This document shows positions 32,748 to 41,181 of a stretch of 64,000 nt of DNA, in pieces. The translations under genes and the position numbers were made by a program. This DNA is from Ruminococcus sp. (GTDB lineage Bacteria; Bacillota; Clostridia; Oscillospirales; Ruminococcaceae): NCBI GenBank assembly GCA_017961625.1, contig JAGCWY010000084.1, forward strand, positions 1 through 64,000, read 5' to 3'. The notes beneath the pieces were generated by a model, which saw only the letters and a list, made by a program, of their open reading frames with translations, searched no databases and was not told the origin of the DNA. The first letter of the stretch is position 1; every line of letters starts with the position of its first letter.

Positions 32748-33776
32748 TCAGAGCTGATCTGCAATGTCAAGAACAAGGCGTTCTGTTTTTTTCCAGCCGA
32801 GGCAAGGGTCTGTAATTGACTTTCCGTAGACGTTTTCGCCAATTTTCTGCGCTCCGTCTTCAATATAGCTCTCTATCATAAGTCCCTTTACGAGATTTTT
32901 TATATCCTCGCAGTGGCGCATACTGTGGAGCACCTCCTTGGATATTCTTATCTGTTCGAGGTACTGTTTGCCAGAATTCGCATGGTTGGTGTCCACGACA
33001 AGAGCTGGATTTTTGAGACCTTTTTCAGCGTAGAGCTGAGCAAGACCGTATAGGTCCTCATAGTGGTAATTGGGGAAGGACTGACCTCTGTCGTTGACAT
33101 ATCCTCGAAGTATGGCATGAGCGTAGGGATTGCCATCGCTGCGCACTTCGCAGCCTCTGTATATGAAAGCGTGATGATGCTGTGCAGCAGTTATGGAATT
33201 CATCATTACCGAGATATCGCCGCTGGTAGGATTCTTCATACCTACTGGTATCTCAACTCCGCTAGATACCAGTCTGTGCTGTTGATTTTCAACGGAACGT
33301 GCTCCAATAGCTATATAGGAGAGTAGGTCGTCAAGATAGCTGAAATTTTCGGGGTAAAGCATTTCGTCAGCAGAGCTGAAGCCTGTTTCCGCAAGAGCTT
33401 TCATGTGAAGATTCCTTACGGCTATGATACCACTTTTCAGGTCGGGCATTTCAGTGGGATTCGGTTGATGCAGCATTCCCTTGTATCCGTCTCCTGTAGT
33501 TCTCGGCTTACCAGTGTATATACGTGGAATCATAAGTATCTTGTCGCTGACCTTTTCCTGTAGACCGCGAAGTCTAGTTATATAGTCGAGTACGCTGTCC
33601 TCGGAATCTGCGGAGCAGGGACCTATAACGAGTATGAATTTCTGCGATTCTCCGCTGAAAACCTTCTTTATCTCCTCGTCACGGGCAGCCTTTCTGTCCC
33701 TGAGCTCCTGTGAGAGCGGATAAGCTGACTTTAGCTCTGAGGGATGAGGCAGTTCTCTTACGGTATTAAGTGCCAT
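32748..33776 (-). CDS. 3-deoxy-7-phosphoheptulonate synthase (class I DAHP synthase)
   Basis: First enzyme of the shikimate pathway: phosphoenolpyruvate plus erythrose 4-phosphate gives DAHP. 342 residues of the AroF/AroG/AroH type, with VIGPCSADSED, GKPRTTGDGYKG, ENQQHRLVSSG, GMKNPTSGDI and DTNHANSGK. The exact isoform and its feedback amino acid cannot be assigned from sequence. It follows chorismate synthase by 28 bases, so the first and last steps of the pathway are made together while the middle genes are elsewhere. Confidence 0.94.
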   Translation of the reverse strand: MALNTVRELPHPSELKSAYPLSQELRDRKAARDEEIKKVFSGESQKFILVIGPCSADSEDSVLDYITRLRGLQEKVSDKILMIPRIYTGKPRTTGDGYKGMLHQPNPTEMPDLKSGIIAVRNLHMKALAETGFSSADEMLYPENFSYLDDLLSYIAIGARSVENQQHRLVSSGVEIPVGMKNPTSGDISVMMNSITAAQHHHAFIYRGCEVRSDGNPYAHAILRGYVNDRGQSFPNYHYEDLYGLAQLYAEKGLKNPALVVDTNHANSGKQYLEQIRISKEVLHSMRHCEDIKNLVKGLMIESYIEDGAQKIGENVYGKSITDPCLGWKKTERLVLDIADQL

Positions 33777-33804
33777 ATTTATACTTCCTTTTCTGTGTGA
33801 TATA

Positions 33805-34896
33805 TCACGCTTTCAGCCAGTCGGTGCCGAAACGCATTGCAAGCTGATCGCAGAGCACAAGAGCTGTTATGCTGTCTGCGACTACTCTTGCGCGGTGTAC
33901 TATAGCCGGATCATGACGTCCCTTTATGCAGAGCGTCGTATTGTCAAGTGTGTTTATGTCTATTGTCTGTTGTTCTTTATAAATGGAAGGAGTTGGCTTT
34001 ACTGCCGTTCTGAAAAGTATGGGCAGACCTGTTGTGATACCGCCGAGTATGCCGCCGTTATTGTTGGTGGATGAGGAAATAGCGCCATTTTCAGAACAGA
34101 AGCAGTCGTTGCATTTGCTTCCCAGCATATCAGCTGCTGCAAAGCCTGCGCCGAACTCCACGCCCTTGACTGCCGGTATGCTGAAAAGTGCATGAGCAAG
34201 AACGCTTTCAAGAGAGTCGAACCAAGGTTCACCTACGCCAGCCGGAACACCTGTTACTGCTGTTTCCAGCCTGCCGCCTACACTGTCTCCGTCCTCCTTA
34301 GCAGCTGTTATGGCAACCTGCATCTCCGCCGCTTTAGCTTCGTCAAGCACTGCAAACTCCATATCTCCGAGCCTGTCGATATCATCGATAAGGTCTTCAA
34401 ATGAACGGTCGTATACACCGCCGCAGGAAAGTATATGAGTGCCTATCCTTATTCCCTTGTTACGCAGAGCGGTTATGGCAACGGATCCTGCTGCGACTAT
34501 CCCTGCGGTTATCCTTCCCGAGAAGTGACCGCCGCCGCGAAAGTCCTGAAAGCCGTGATATTTCATATTTGCCGAAAAATCTGCGTGCCCCGGACGAGCC
34601 TTATATGCGAGCTCACCATAGTCCCTGCTTCTTGTGTCTTGATTTTCTATTATTAATGTCATGGGAGTACCTGTAGTTTTTCCGTTAAATACTCCGCTTA
34701 CTATCCTTACCTTGTCTGCTTCCCGGCGTGCTGTGGAGAGAGCTCCCACAGACTGGCGGAGCTTCATCTGATGAGCGATAAAGTCTTCGTCAACAGCAAT
34801 TCCCGGAGCCATACCGTCAAGCACGGCGCCTATGGCTTCACCGTGGCTCTCGCCAAAAACCGTGACTGAAACGCTTGAACCGAATGTGTTTTTCAT
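33805..34896 (-). CDS. aroC: Chorismate synthase
   Basis: Flavin-dependent enzyme converting EPSP to chorismate. 363 residues with the family signatures GESHGEAIGAVLDG, RPGHADFSANMKYHGFQDFRGGGHFSGR near the N-terminal third, and GGITTGLPILFRTAVKPTPSI with KGRHDPAIVHRA near the end. It is the first gene of an aroC-DAHP synthase operon and has a perfect sigma-A promoter. The ~85-base leader can form two hairpins (CCGC/GCGG and CCCTGAAC/GTTCGGGG); whether these regulate is unknown. Confidence 0.97.
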   Translation of the reverse strand: MKNTFGSSVSVTVFGESHGEAIGAVLDGMAPGIAVDEDFIAHQMKLRQSVGALSTARREADKVRIVSGVFNGKTTGTPMTLIIENQDTRSRDYGELAYKARPGHADFSANMKYHGFQDFRGGGHFSGRITAGIVAAGSVAITALRNKGIRIGTHILSCGGVYDRSFEDLIDDIDRLGDMEFAVLDEAKAAEMQVAITAAKEDGDSVGGRLETAVTGVPAGVGEPWFDSLESVLAHALFSIPAVKGVEFGAGFAAADMLGSKCNDCFCSENGAISSSTNNNGGILGGITTGLPILFRTAVKPTPSIYKEQQTIDINTLDNTTLCIKGRHDPAIVHRARVVADSITALVLCDQLAMRFGTDWLKA

Positions 34897-34981
34897 GATC
34901 TCATCTCCTAAATGCTTATGAGCTCCCCGAACTCTGTTCAGGGCAATGACCGCCTTATAGCGGTTACTGAGTACATATTAA

Positions 34982-35010
34982 ATTATAACATCTTACGTGA
35001 GATGTGTCAA
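34982..35010 (-). promoter_or_regulatory. Promoter of the aro operon, with inverted repeat in the spacer
   Basis: On the minus strand, TTGACA (35005-35010) and TATAAT (34982-34987) are 17 bp apart, with TGT just before the -10. The spacer region contains the inverted repeat ACATCT-N6-AGATGT, which could be an operator. Confidence 0.85.
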
Positions 35011-35085
35011 CAGAGCAATTTAACGATTTGCAGATTAAAAGTGCTAAAGTAAATAGTGATTCTGACTATCTGAGGGACGAAAAAA

Positions 35086-35109
35086 GCTGCTGTCCTCATG
35101 GACAGCAGC
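35086..35109 (-). terminator. Terminator of the BspA-peptide operon
   Basis: GCTGCTGTCC (35086-35095) pairs perfectly with 35100-35109 across a TCAT loop, with TTTTTT on the minus strand, 10 bases past the small peptide gene. Confidence 0.9.
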
Positions 35110-35118
35110 CTTAGGGGG

Positions 35119-35214
35119 TTACTGTAATTCCAGCTCAGGTTCGCTGACAGTAATAACGTCTTCACTCTCGAATGCGATTATCTCGATCTCGGGAACATTG
35201 TATTTTTCCATCAT
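35119..35214 (-). CDS. 31-residue acidic peptide gene (PEIEII-DVIT type)
   Basis: A very short gene between the BspA-type gene and the terminator. The product starts MMEKYNVPEIEII, continues with AFESEDVITVSE and ends PELELQ. AAAGGAAAG lies just upstream, and the start is 16 bases after the BspA stop codon, so it is co-transcribed. The pattern Y-x-x-P-x-I/V-E-V/I near the start and D-V-I-T later is one I associate with many tiny unannotated Clostridial peptides and with some RiPP leader regions. No modification enzyme is adjacent. Translation is inferred from the ribosome binding site, the intact frame and the position before the terminator. Confidence 0.65.
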   Translation of the reverse strand: MMEKYNVPEIEIIAFESEDVITVSEPELELQ

Positions 35215-35230
35215 GTTTTCTTTCCTTTCT

Positions 35231-36655
35231 TTATTGTGTAACATAAGCTACAGCGGCTTGTGCATAAACGTAGGTTGCCTTTGCCATAGCGGTGAGAAGC
35301 GTGTTCTCCTTGGCATTCTGGTTGTTCAGTACTCTGTGAACGTAGGACAGAGCGCTGCAGCTGTAATCGGTGCCGCCGATTGTTATCTTGTGTGCAGTAC
35401 TGAGCTGCTGAGCGCAGATATTTGGTATCTCATAGTACTTGTTTCCGCCCTTGTATTTGGCTTTTACTGCCTCATCGTCGATAAGCACGTCATCGCTCTC
35501 GGTGTAAAGCCTTAAGGCAGCTACGGAATTGAGCACCAGTGAGAGCTTTACGTCGGAGCCCAGGTCTGTTGCGTAAGTACTTACACTGTCTGCGGTAACA
35601 TTGTCGATACCGGCAATTGTATTGCTGGTGCCGTTGAAGTAATTCTCGGCAGCCTTGCAGTAATTTTCAAGTCCGTCAACAAGAGCCGCAAGAGTGGGAG
35701 CCGAATACATTTCGTGCTTCTTGATCTGGTCGATATAGCCGTAAACTGTGCAATCCACCTGTGAGTGGTTGCAGAGTCCGTAATAATTATCGCATATTAT
35801 GAGGCGCTTGCCGTCCTTGTCGTAGGCTTTGAGAGTTATCTGCTCATTTCCCTGAGTTGCGTTTATGGGATATGAGAACTTGTAATATCCGCTGTCCTGT
35901 GTAAAGCCTGTAAAGTTGGTAAATGTCCTGTCGCCGTTGGGACCGCTCATCACTACCTTTGAAAGGTTCTCGCAGGGCTGGAGATAAACGTTTACTCCGA
36001 TATTTCCGTCAAGAGTAACGCTGTTGCCTTTAACTATGCAAATACTTGGTTCAAGTGATGTGCAGCCGCTGAACATATCAGAATTATCTTTAACGTTGCT
36101 TGTATCAAAGCTGCTTAAATTAAGAGATTCAAGTTTTTCACAGTTAGAGAACATTCCACTCATCTCAGTAACATTTGATGTATCAAAGCTGCTAAGATCA
36201 AGGGATTCTAAAGATTTACACCAGAAGAACATACCGGACATATCTGTAACATTTGATGTATCAAAGCTGCTAAGGTCAAGAGATTCCAAAAAGTAACAAC
36301 GGGCGAACATACCTTGCATATTAGTAACATTTGATGTATCAGCATTTGAAAGGTCAATATCTTCTGCTAAAAAGTCATCAAACATATAACTGCAATCCTC
36401 AGGGAATACTGTTCCTTCATCACATACGATTATATCCGCTGCGGTACTCCAGTCATCCAAGTCTCCCTTTATAACGTTTCCATGCAAAGTAAGAACGCCG
36501 GTGCTTTCGTCAAATGTTGCGGTAGATGTCTCTGCAAAAGCTGTAAAAATGCTGCCTGATAAGCTGCTTTTGTCTACGGGGGCGCTGACAGCTGCGCCAA
36601 TCATGGCAAAAGCCATTGCTGCTGCGGTGATCTTTTTGATCAGTTGTTTTTTCAT
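35231..36655 (-). CDS. BspA-type leucine-rich repeat secreted protein
   Basis: 474 residues. The signal peptide (about 1-25) is followed by a short domain and four DUF285/BspA repeats of about 24-25 residues (pattern LDLSSFDTSNVTDMSGMF) around residues 98-200. A C-terminal domain of about 270 residues is of unknown type, with SVTLDGNIGVNVYL and a conserved-looking CDNYYGLCNH cysteine pair. BspA repeats often mediate surface adhesion. No sortase motif or dockerin is visible. It has a strong promoter with upstream direct repeats, a long leader, and a peptide gene 16 bases downstream. Confidence 0.88.
   Translation of the reverse strand: MKKQLIKKITAAAMAFAMIGAAVSAPVDKSSLSGSIFTAFAETSTATFDESTGVLTLHGNVIKGDLDDWSTAADIIVCDEGTVFPEDCSYMFDDFLAEDIDLSNADTSNVTNMQGMFARCYFLESLDLSSFDTSNVTDMSGMFFWCKSLESLDLSSFDTSNVTEMSGMFSNCEKLESLNLSSFDTSNVKDNSDMFSGCTSLEPSICIVKGNSVTLDGNIGVNVYLQPCENLSKVVMSGPNGDRTFTNFTGFTQDSGYYKFSYPINATQGNEQITLKAYDKDGKRLIICDNYYGLCNHSQVDCTVYGYIDQIKKHEMYSAPTLAALVDGLENYCKAAENYFNGTSNTIAGIDNVTADSVSTYATDLGSDVKLSLVLNSVAALRLYTESDDVLIDDEAVKAKYKGGNKYYEIPNICAQQLSTAHKITIGGTDYSCSALSYVHRVLNNQNAKENTLLTAMAKATYVYAQAAVAYVTQ
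36090..36345 (-). repeat. Tandem ~75-bp coding repeats (BspA repeats)
   Basis: Three to four near-identical units encoding the LDLSSFDTSNVT block follow each other within the BspA-type gene. High DNA identity between units makes copy-number change by slippage possible. Confidence 0.7.
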
Positions 36656-36796
36656 TACTACATCTCCTTTTCGGTTGCAAGCAGTGAAGCTGCATTGCGT
36701 GTGATAATTGGCTTGCTGCGTATAAAATTCTTATCATAAATATTCCCCGTAATATAATAAGCATTTTATACAATAAGATATAAACTTGATGAATTT

Positions 36797-36825
36797 ATTG
36801 TATCAAATAATACTTTTTGTGTCAA
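36797..36825 (-). promoter_or_regulatory. Promoter of the BspA-peptide operon
   Basis: On the minus strand, TTGACA (36820-36825) and TACAAT (36797-36802) are 17 bp apart, with TGA before the -10. The predicted untranslated leader is about 130 bases. Confidence 0.85.
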
Positions 36826-36837
36826 GATATTTTTACT

Positions 36838-36876
36838 TTTGTAAAGGTTTTTTAACTATTTGTAAAGGTTTTTTAA
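36838..36876. promoter_or_regulatory. Two 18-bp direct repeats at 21-bp period, activator-site candidate
   Basis: TTTGTAAAGGTTTTTTAA occurs at 36838-36855 and again, identical, at 36859-36876. The 21-bp period is two helical turns, so both copies face the same side, and the pair begins 12 bp upstream of the -35 of the BspA operon. This geometry fits a dimeric response regulator such as a LytTR protein. Confidence 0.65.
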
Positions 36877-37203
36877 TAAGAAATAATCTGCCCATCTGTG
36901 TCAGACATAAACAATGTTTTTTATCAACCAAAAAGATCTTCCGGTAAACAAATCACTATTCCAACTCATCATATTACACTATCAGATATTAACGACACAT
37001 AAGAATCAGCTCCCGAGTAAGATCTGTTGTTATTATAGATAACAAATACAGTTTTTTCCACACCGATTTCTTGAAGTTTCAACTATTAGCTCATGCATTG
37101 CTGCTAGCACTAGTTTAACGCATAATACCACGCGTAGGAATCAAATATGAATATCAAATAGTCTTTATCGAACGTTCCTGGCCATTTTTATGAGCAAAAA
37201 AAT
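36877..37203. other. Gene-free stretch upstream of the signal-peptide remnant
   Basis: About 330 bases of A/T-rich sequence with no supported gene, no domain and no repeat beyond short A/T tracts. It separates two divergent promoters. Confidence 0.3.
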
Positions 37204-37232
37204 TTGATTATGTTTCCAACATTTGCTATAAT
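37204..37232 (+). promoter_or_regulatory. Promoter of the 33-residue gene remnant
   Basis: TTGATT (37204-37209) and TATAAT (37227-37232) are 17 bp apart, 32 bp before the ATG. Confidence 0.65.
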
Positions 37233-37264
37233 AAACATATTACTTCATATAGGTGGGTTATATA

Positions 37265-37366
37265 ATGAAGATTAGAAGATTATTTGCGTCAATTATGGCA
37301 TTAGCTCTTTCAGGCTGTGCTGTACAGTTACCATATATCTCTCGTGGTATATTCGCTGCTGCATAG
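37265..37366 (+). pseudogene. Signal-peptide-only gene remnant (33 residues)
   Basis: The frame encodes a basic start MKIRRLFAS, a hydrophobic stretch with the lipobox-like ALSGCA, then PYISRGIFAAA and a stop. AGGTGGG lies upstream and a good promoter precedes it. The sequence looks like a complete export signal without any mature protein, and a MITE-like element begins 33 bases after the stop. The likeliest reading is a secreted-protein gene truncated by deletion; a genuine short exported peptide is the alternative. Confidence 0.5.
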
Positions 37367-37398
37367 TCAATAATAATTATAAAGTCGAATAATAAAAA

Positions 37399-37508
37399 GG
37401 GACTGTAAAAAATCGGTATAACAGAAATAACCGCACAGGAGTGATCAATATCATTTCTGTGCGGCTGTTTTTTATAGATAATTTTTGTGAGGCGTTTTGT
37501 ACAGTCTC
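37399..37508. mobile_element. MITE-like element, copy B
   Basis: About 110 bases bounded by GGGACTGTAAAA and the near-complement TTTTGTACAGTCTC. The internal hairpin pairs AACCGCACAG with CTGTGCGGCT. It shares its ends and the TTCTGTGCGGCT block with copy A at 20316-20439, while the remaining sequence differs in length. Confidence 0.6.
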
Positions 37509-37598
37509 TGTCTATACCATTAAATATAAACGTGAATTGAATATTTATCTTATTTTAAGCTCAAATCGTTATTAAACAACGTATTTTCGCTATTAGGG

Positions 37599-37627
37599 TT
37601 GATATTTGTTTTTTTATATGTTATAAT
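37599..37627 (+). promoter_or_regulatory. Promoter of the PglX-fragment gene
   Basis: TTGATA (37599-37604) and TATAAT (37622-37627) are 17 bp apart, 47 bp before the ATG. Confidence 0.7.
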
Positions 37628-37674
37628 CATTCTGACAGTAAAACCTAGAAAAACATCTATATGGAGTAATCGCT

Positions 37675-38544
37675 ATGTCTGAACTGATCTCAAACAAGTT
37701 TAAAAAATGGGAGCAAACCTGCAATGAGCGCTTTGACAGGCTCAGAGAAAACGAAGAAGAGCTCAATCGCTTTTTCATTGAGCTTTACGGGATAGGTGAA
37801 GAAATATCCCAAGAAGTAGATGAGCATGACGTTACAGTTCGAAGAGCTGATCTGCAGCGGGAAATAAAAAGTCTTTTAAGCTATGCTGTCGGCTGTCTTT
37901 TCGGCAGATACTCACTTGACACTGAGGGTCTGTGCTTCGCAGGCGGTAAATGGGATGCCTCCTTATACTCGACCGTTATCCCCTGCTCCGATAATATTCT
38001 TGAATTGAACAGCATGGATAGCGGTCTTGCCGCTGATCTGAAAAAGTTTATAGAGACCGTATACGGTCCCGACACTCTTGAAGAGAATCTACGCTTTATT
38101 GCCGGAGCCCTCGACGGAGCCGGTAGTCCTGAAGAGGACATATTCAGATATATTCAGAAAGGATTTTTTGCCGACCACACTAGAATATACAAAAAGAGAC
38201 CGATATACTGGCAGTTCAGCTCCGGCAGCAAGGGGGCCTTCAAAGCGCTGATGTATATCCACCGCTATGACAGTGACCAGCTTGCAGTACTAGAGAGAGA
38301 CTATGCTGTCCCACGCAATGAACAACTGAAAAAAGAGCTCCGTCAGCTGAACAAAAGCTACAGTATCTCTTCTGGAAAAGAGCGGACAGCTCTGCGCCGC
38401 AGCATAAGCAGACATCAGGCACTCCTGTTGGAAATGGAGGGTTTCCTCCACAGACTGCACGAGCTTGCCGAACAGAGAATTGAACTTGATCTTGATGACG
38501 GAGTAAAGGTAAATTACGAAAAACTCAGAGATATTTTAGAATAG
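37675..38544 (+). CDS. Orphan C-terminal region of BREX PglX-type DNA methyltransferase
   Basis: 289 residues that match, from memory of the family, only the last quarter of PglX, the ~1,200-residue adenine methyltransferase of BREX defence systems. Recognisable pieces are NERFDRLRENEEELNRFFIELYG, TVRRADLQREIKSLLSYAVGCLFGRYSLD, KKRPIYWQFSSGSKGAFKALMYIHRY, written across residues 15-60 and 160-205. The catalytic SAM and NPPY motifs are absent. Yet the frame is open, starts after a weak GGAG, has a consensus promoter and ends at a strong terminator. It may be a decayed BREX remnant or a retained small protein. No other BREX gene is in the window. Confidence 0.75.
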   Translation: MSELISNKFKKWEQTCNERFDRLRENEEELNRFFIELYGIGEEISQEVDEHDVTVRRADLQREIKSLLSYAVGCLFGRYSLDTEGLCFAGGKWDASLYSTVIPCSDNILELNSMDSGLAADLKKFIETVYGPDTLEENLRFIAGALDGAGSPEEDIFRYIQKGFFADHTRIYKKRPIYWQFSSGSKGAFKALMYIHRYDSDQLAVLERDYAVPRNEQLKKELRQLNKSYSISSGKERTALRRSISRHQALLLEMEGFLHRLHELAEQRIELDLDDGVKVNYEKLRDILE

Positions 38545-38561
38545 TATCCATATAAAAGGAC

Positions 38562-38593
38562 AAAAGCTGTATTCGCCTATGAATACAGCTTTT
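38562..38593 (+). terminator. Terminator of the PglX-fragment gene
   Basis: A perfect 13-bp stem (AAAAGCTGTATTC, 38562-38574, with 38581-38593), 6-base loop and T run, 17 bases past the stop. Confidence 0.85.
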
Positions 38594-38777
38594 TCTGATT
38601 TATCCCTTTTTTCTTACAAAGGAAAAACCTCGGTACAGCATATGTACAGACGCCGACCTTGGTCACGCTCAAATAACAACCCAATTATTTTCGCAATTAT
38701 ATTATATCATTTACAGTCACACTTGTCAATAAGAATGAGCAGTATTTATACAACCCATACAAATAATTCCACAATTT

Positions 38778-39764
38778 TTATTTGCCTATTTTTCCCTTGA
38801 TAAGCTTATCAGTTTTCACTATGATAATATCGTTCTTTTTTATCTTCAACATTTCATTCGGCACTACCGTAAGCTCTCCGCGAAGTATCACAAGTATGCG
38901 TATATTGTACTTTTCGTTCGCCTCCATAACCGAAATACCAATGAATGGGCTTAGTTCATCGACCAACACCTCACCGACATCGCTGAGATCGCTGAATCTT
39001 GCATCGGAATACTGCTTTTTCGTATACTGCTCAACAAATCCGGCGCTGATAATACCTGTCGGGATAGCAACAACACCGACGCCAAGAAAGGCTATAAGAA
39101 TCGCCATTATCTTTCCTATAACGGTTATCGGATAGATATCTCCGTAGCCAACAGTAAGAAGTGTAGACACGCTCCACCATATACCGGAAAAGGCATTGCT
39201 GAAAGCCTCAGGCTGGGCTTCGTGTTCCGCACTGTATATACCGAGGGATGAAGCTAGCATAAGGACAATTATAATAAATACAGATGAGAATATCTGATTC
39301 TTTTTTTCAACAAGTACTGATGTGATAACATGGAAGGAATCATAATGTACGTTTACTCTGAAAAGATGAAGTATACGCACCACTCTCAGCATTCTGAAAA
39401 CAATGAAGCCGTCAAGAAAAAAGAATGGTAGTATCGTCAAAAGATCCACTATACCGTCAAAGGAATGAAGGAACCTCAGCTGTGCTTTTATTCCCTTTTT
39501 TTCAGGATAGAGCATATCTGCCGTCCATATACGGAGTATATATTCAACACAGAACACCACCACAGTAACGGCTTCTATAATTCTGAAAATAGACCTTAAG
39601 CTGACAAGCTCCTCAAAGGTATCGAGGAATACAGTGAGGATATTAAGAATGATTATCGTCACTATGAACCAATCAAAAGAGCGGCTTATAAAATCGTCCT
39701 TGTTTCCAATCTGGATTATATCAAATATTTGCCGCTTTAAATTTTTTTTCTTGACATCAGCCAA
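38778..39764 (-). CDS. Voltage-gated-type potassium channel
   Basis: 328 residues with six membrane segments. S4 is visible as RMLRVVRILHLFR with regularly spaced arginines, and the pore carries the selectivity filter TVGYGD. The last ~80 residues form a cytosolic TrkA-C-like domain (ILVILRGELTVVPNEMLKIKKNDIIIV), which in other channels binds ligands such as c-di-AMP or nucleotides. It starts at a TTG overlapping the dGTPase stop region by 8 bases, with GGAG about 10 bases upstream. Last gene of the five-gene minus-strand run. Confidence 0.88.
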   Translation of the reverse strand: MADVKKKNLKRQIFDIIQIGNKDDFISRSFDWFIVTIIILNILTVFLDTFEELVSLRSIFRIIEAVTVVVFCVEYILRIWTADMLYPEKKGIKAQLRFLHSFDGIVDLLTILPFFFLDGFIVFRMLRVVRILHLFRVNVHYDSFHVITSVLVEKKNQIFSSVFIIIVLMLASSLGIYSAEHEAQPEAFSNAFSGIWWSVSTLLTVGYGDIYPITVIGKIMAILIAFLGVGVVAIPTGIISAGFVEQYTKKQYSDARFSDLSDVGEVLVDELSPFIGISVMEANEKYNIRILVILRGELTVVPNEMLKIKKNDIIIVKTDKLIKGKIGK

Positions 39765-41181
39765 TTCCGCTCAACTCCATATAAAGTTTTTTCGCATAAC
39801 CGTCTGTCATACCGCATATAAAATCAGTCACGAGCATAAGCCTCAGATAAAGTTTTTCCTTTTCGCTCCTTCCCTCAGAGCTGATCCTGTAAGCGCTGAT
39901 ATAGTTTTCCGAGACCAGCTTCATTATGAGCTGATCTATTGTCGAGGAAGGAATATCCGTATCATATACTACAGCAGCACGAGTAAGCTTGCTGAGAAGG
40001 AACTCATATATCTCCCCTGCTGCTATTTCAAGAGTGTATATCTCCTTTGAACAGAATACGAAACGGGAAGCAATATCGCTGAGGGCAGAAGCTATAACGC
40101 GACCATCTGACGCCGCTAGTAGCTCCTTCTGGAATTCTCCGTGCATGATATCCAAGTAATTATCAGTAAAAGAAAGAGACGCACACCTCAGAAGCACTCC
40201 CTGAACATATATTATCCAGCGCTGAACAGCATTCTGCTCAGGTAAAGACAAGCCCTTCTCTACAGCCTGGCCGTAATAGTATTCAAGTCTGTTTACAGCC
40301 TCATCAAGAACACTGCGCTCACTGTCGTTCCCGCATTTACCTTGATATGTGCCCTTAAGCTCAGAAACGAGCTTATTGTAGCTTATAAACCCCTTCTTCA
40401 CAGCGTCCTCTATGTCTGCTGTCTTATAAGCTATATCATCAGCAGCTTCAAGCACAAAAGCCAATGGGTGACGGAATCCGACCGTTCCTGTACTGCTTAC
40501 GATATCCTCGAATATCTCCCTATCTGCATAATAGTATCCCATTTTCTTTTCCTTGATATTGCCGCTTTCCTTATTTACAGCAGTTGACGGCACGGGATAC
40601 TTGATTATCGTATTCAGCAGACCGTAAGTCAGGTTCATTCCGTTTTCGTCTACAAGGAAGTGAAGTTTGGTAAGTATTCTGAGAGCCTGCGCATTTCCCT
40701 CGAAATGGTACAGATCCTCCCTCATCTGTGGACTAAGTATATCCGCAAGCTTCCTGCCATCAAGCTCAATAACAGGAAGATTTCGCCTGAACCAGCCGCG
40801 TACATAGTCCTCACCGAAGTGACCAAAGGGTGGATTGCCGATGTCATGGATAAGTCCTGCACATTCCAGTATGCTGCATATTTTTTCTATATCCTGCTCC
40901 TCAAGTTCGCTGTCCATGCCGTAATCCACTATCTTGCGGAATATCATCTGTCCCAATGATTTAGCAAATGAGGAGACCTCCAGCGAATGGGTCAGGCGTG
41001 TTCTCACAAAGTCCCCTCTGTCAAGTGGAAATACTTGTGTCTTGTCTTGTAAGCGCCTGAATGAAGCGCTCCCGATTATGCGGTGGTAATCCCTCTGAAA
41101 CTCGTTTCTCGGGTCGTCGCTTACCGAGGTGGTCGAATAGCCTCTGCGTCTTTTTTCACATAATAATTTTTTCCAGTTCAT
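39757..41181 (-). CDS. dgt: Deoxyguanosinetriphosphate triphosphohydrolase (dGTPase)
   Basis: HD-domain enzyme hydrolysing dGTP (or other dNTPs) to nucleoside and triphosphate. Hallmarks are the N-terminal RRLQDKTQVFPL, RTRLTHSLEVSSFA, then LIHDIGNPPFGHFGE with the HD pair, and ADDIAYKTADIEDA further on. The ATG at 41181 has GGAGA at a good distance; a TTG at 41217 would extend it into sfsA. About 474 residues. It overlaps sfsA by 26 bases and the channel gene by 8. Members of this family also act in anti-phage dNTP depletion, but the context here gives no sign of that. Confidence 0.93.
   Translation of the reverse strand: MNWKKLLCEKRRRGYSTTSVSDDPRNEFQRDYHRIIGSASFRRLQDKTQVFPLDRGDFVRTRLTHSLEVSSFAKSLGQMIFRKIVDYGMDSELEEQDIEKICSILECAGLIHDIGNPPFGHFGEDYVRGWFRRNLPVIELDGRKLADILSPQMREDLYHFEGNAQALRILTKLHFLVDENGMNLTYGLLNTIIKYPVPSTAVNKESGNIKEKKMGYYYADREIFEDIVSSTGTVGFRHPLAFVLEAADDIAYKTADIEDAVKKGFISYNKLVSELKGTYQGKCGNDSERSVLDEAVNRLEYYYGQAVEKGLSLPEQNAVQRWIIYVQGVLLRCASLSFTDNYLDIMHGEFQKELLAASDGRVIASALSDIASRFVFCSKEIYTLEIAAGEIYEFLLSKLTRAAVVYDTDIPSSTIDQLIMKLVSENYISAYRISSEGRSEKEKLYLRLMLVTDFICGMTDGYAKKLYMELSGIG

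Noticed and set aside
36090..36345. Regular repeats considered as a non-coding array
   Set aside because: They encode BspA leucine-rich units in an uninterrupted reading frame.
39757..41181. dGTPase as a phage-defence gene
   Set aside because: Its neighbours are housekeeping or metabolic genes, and dgt is a common core gene; nothing in the context supports defence.
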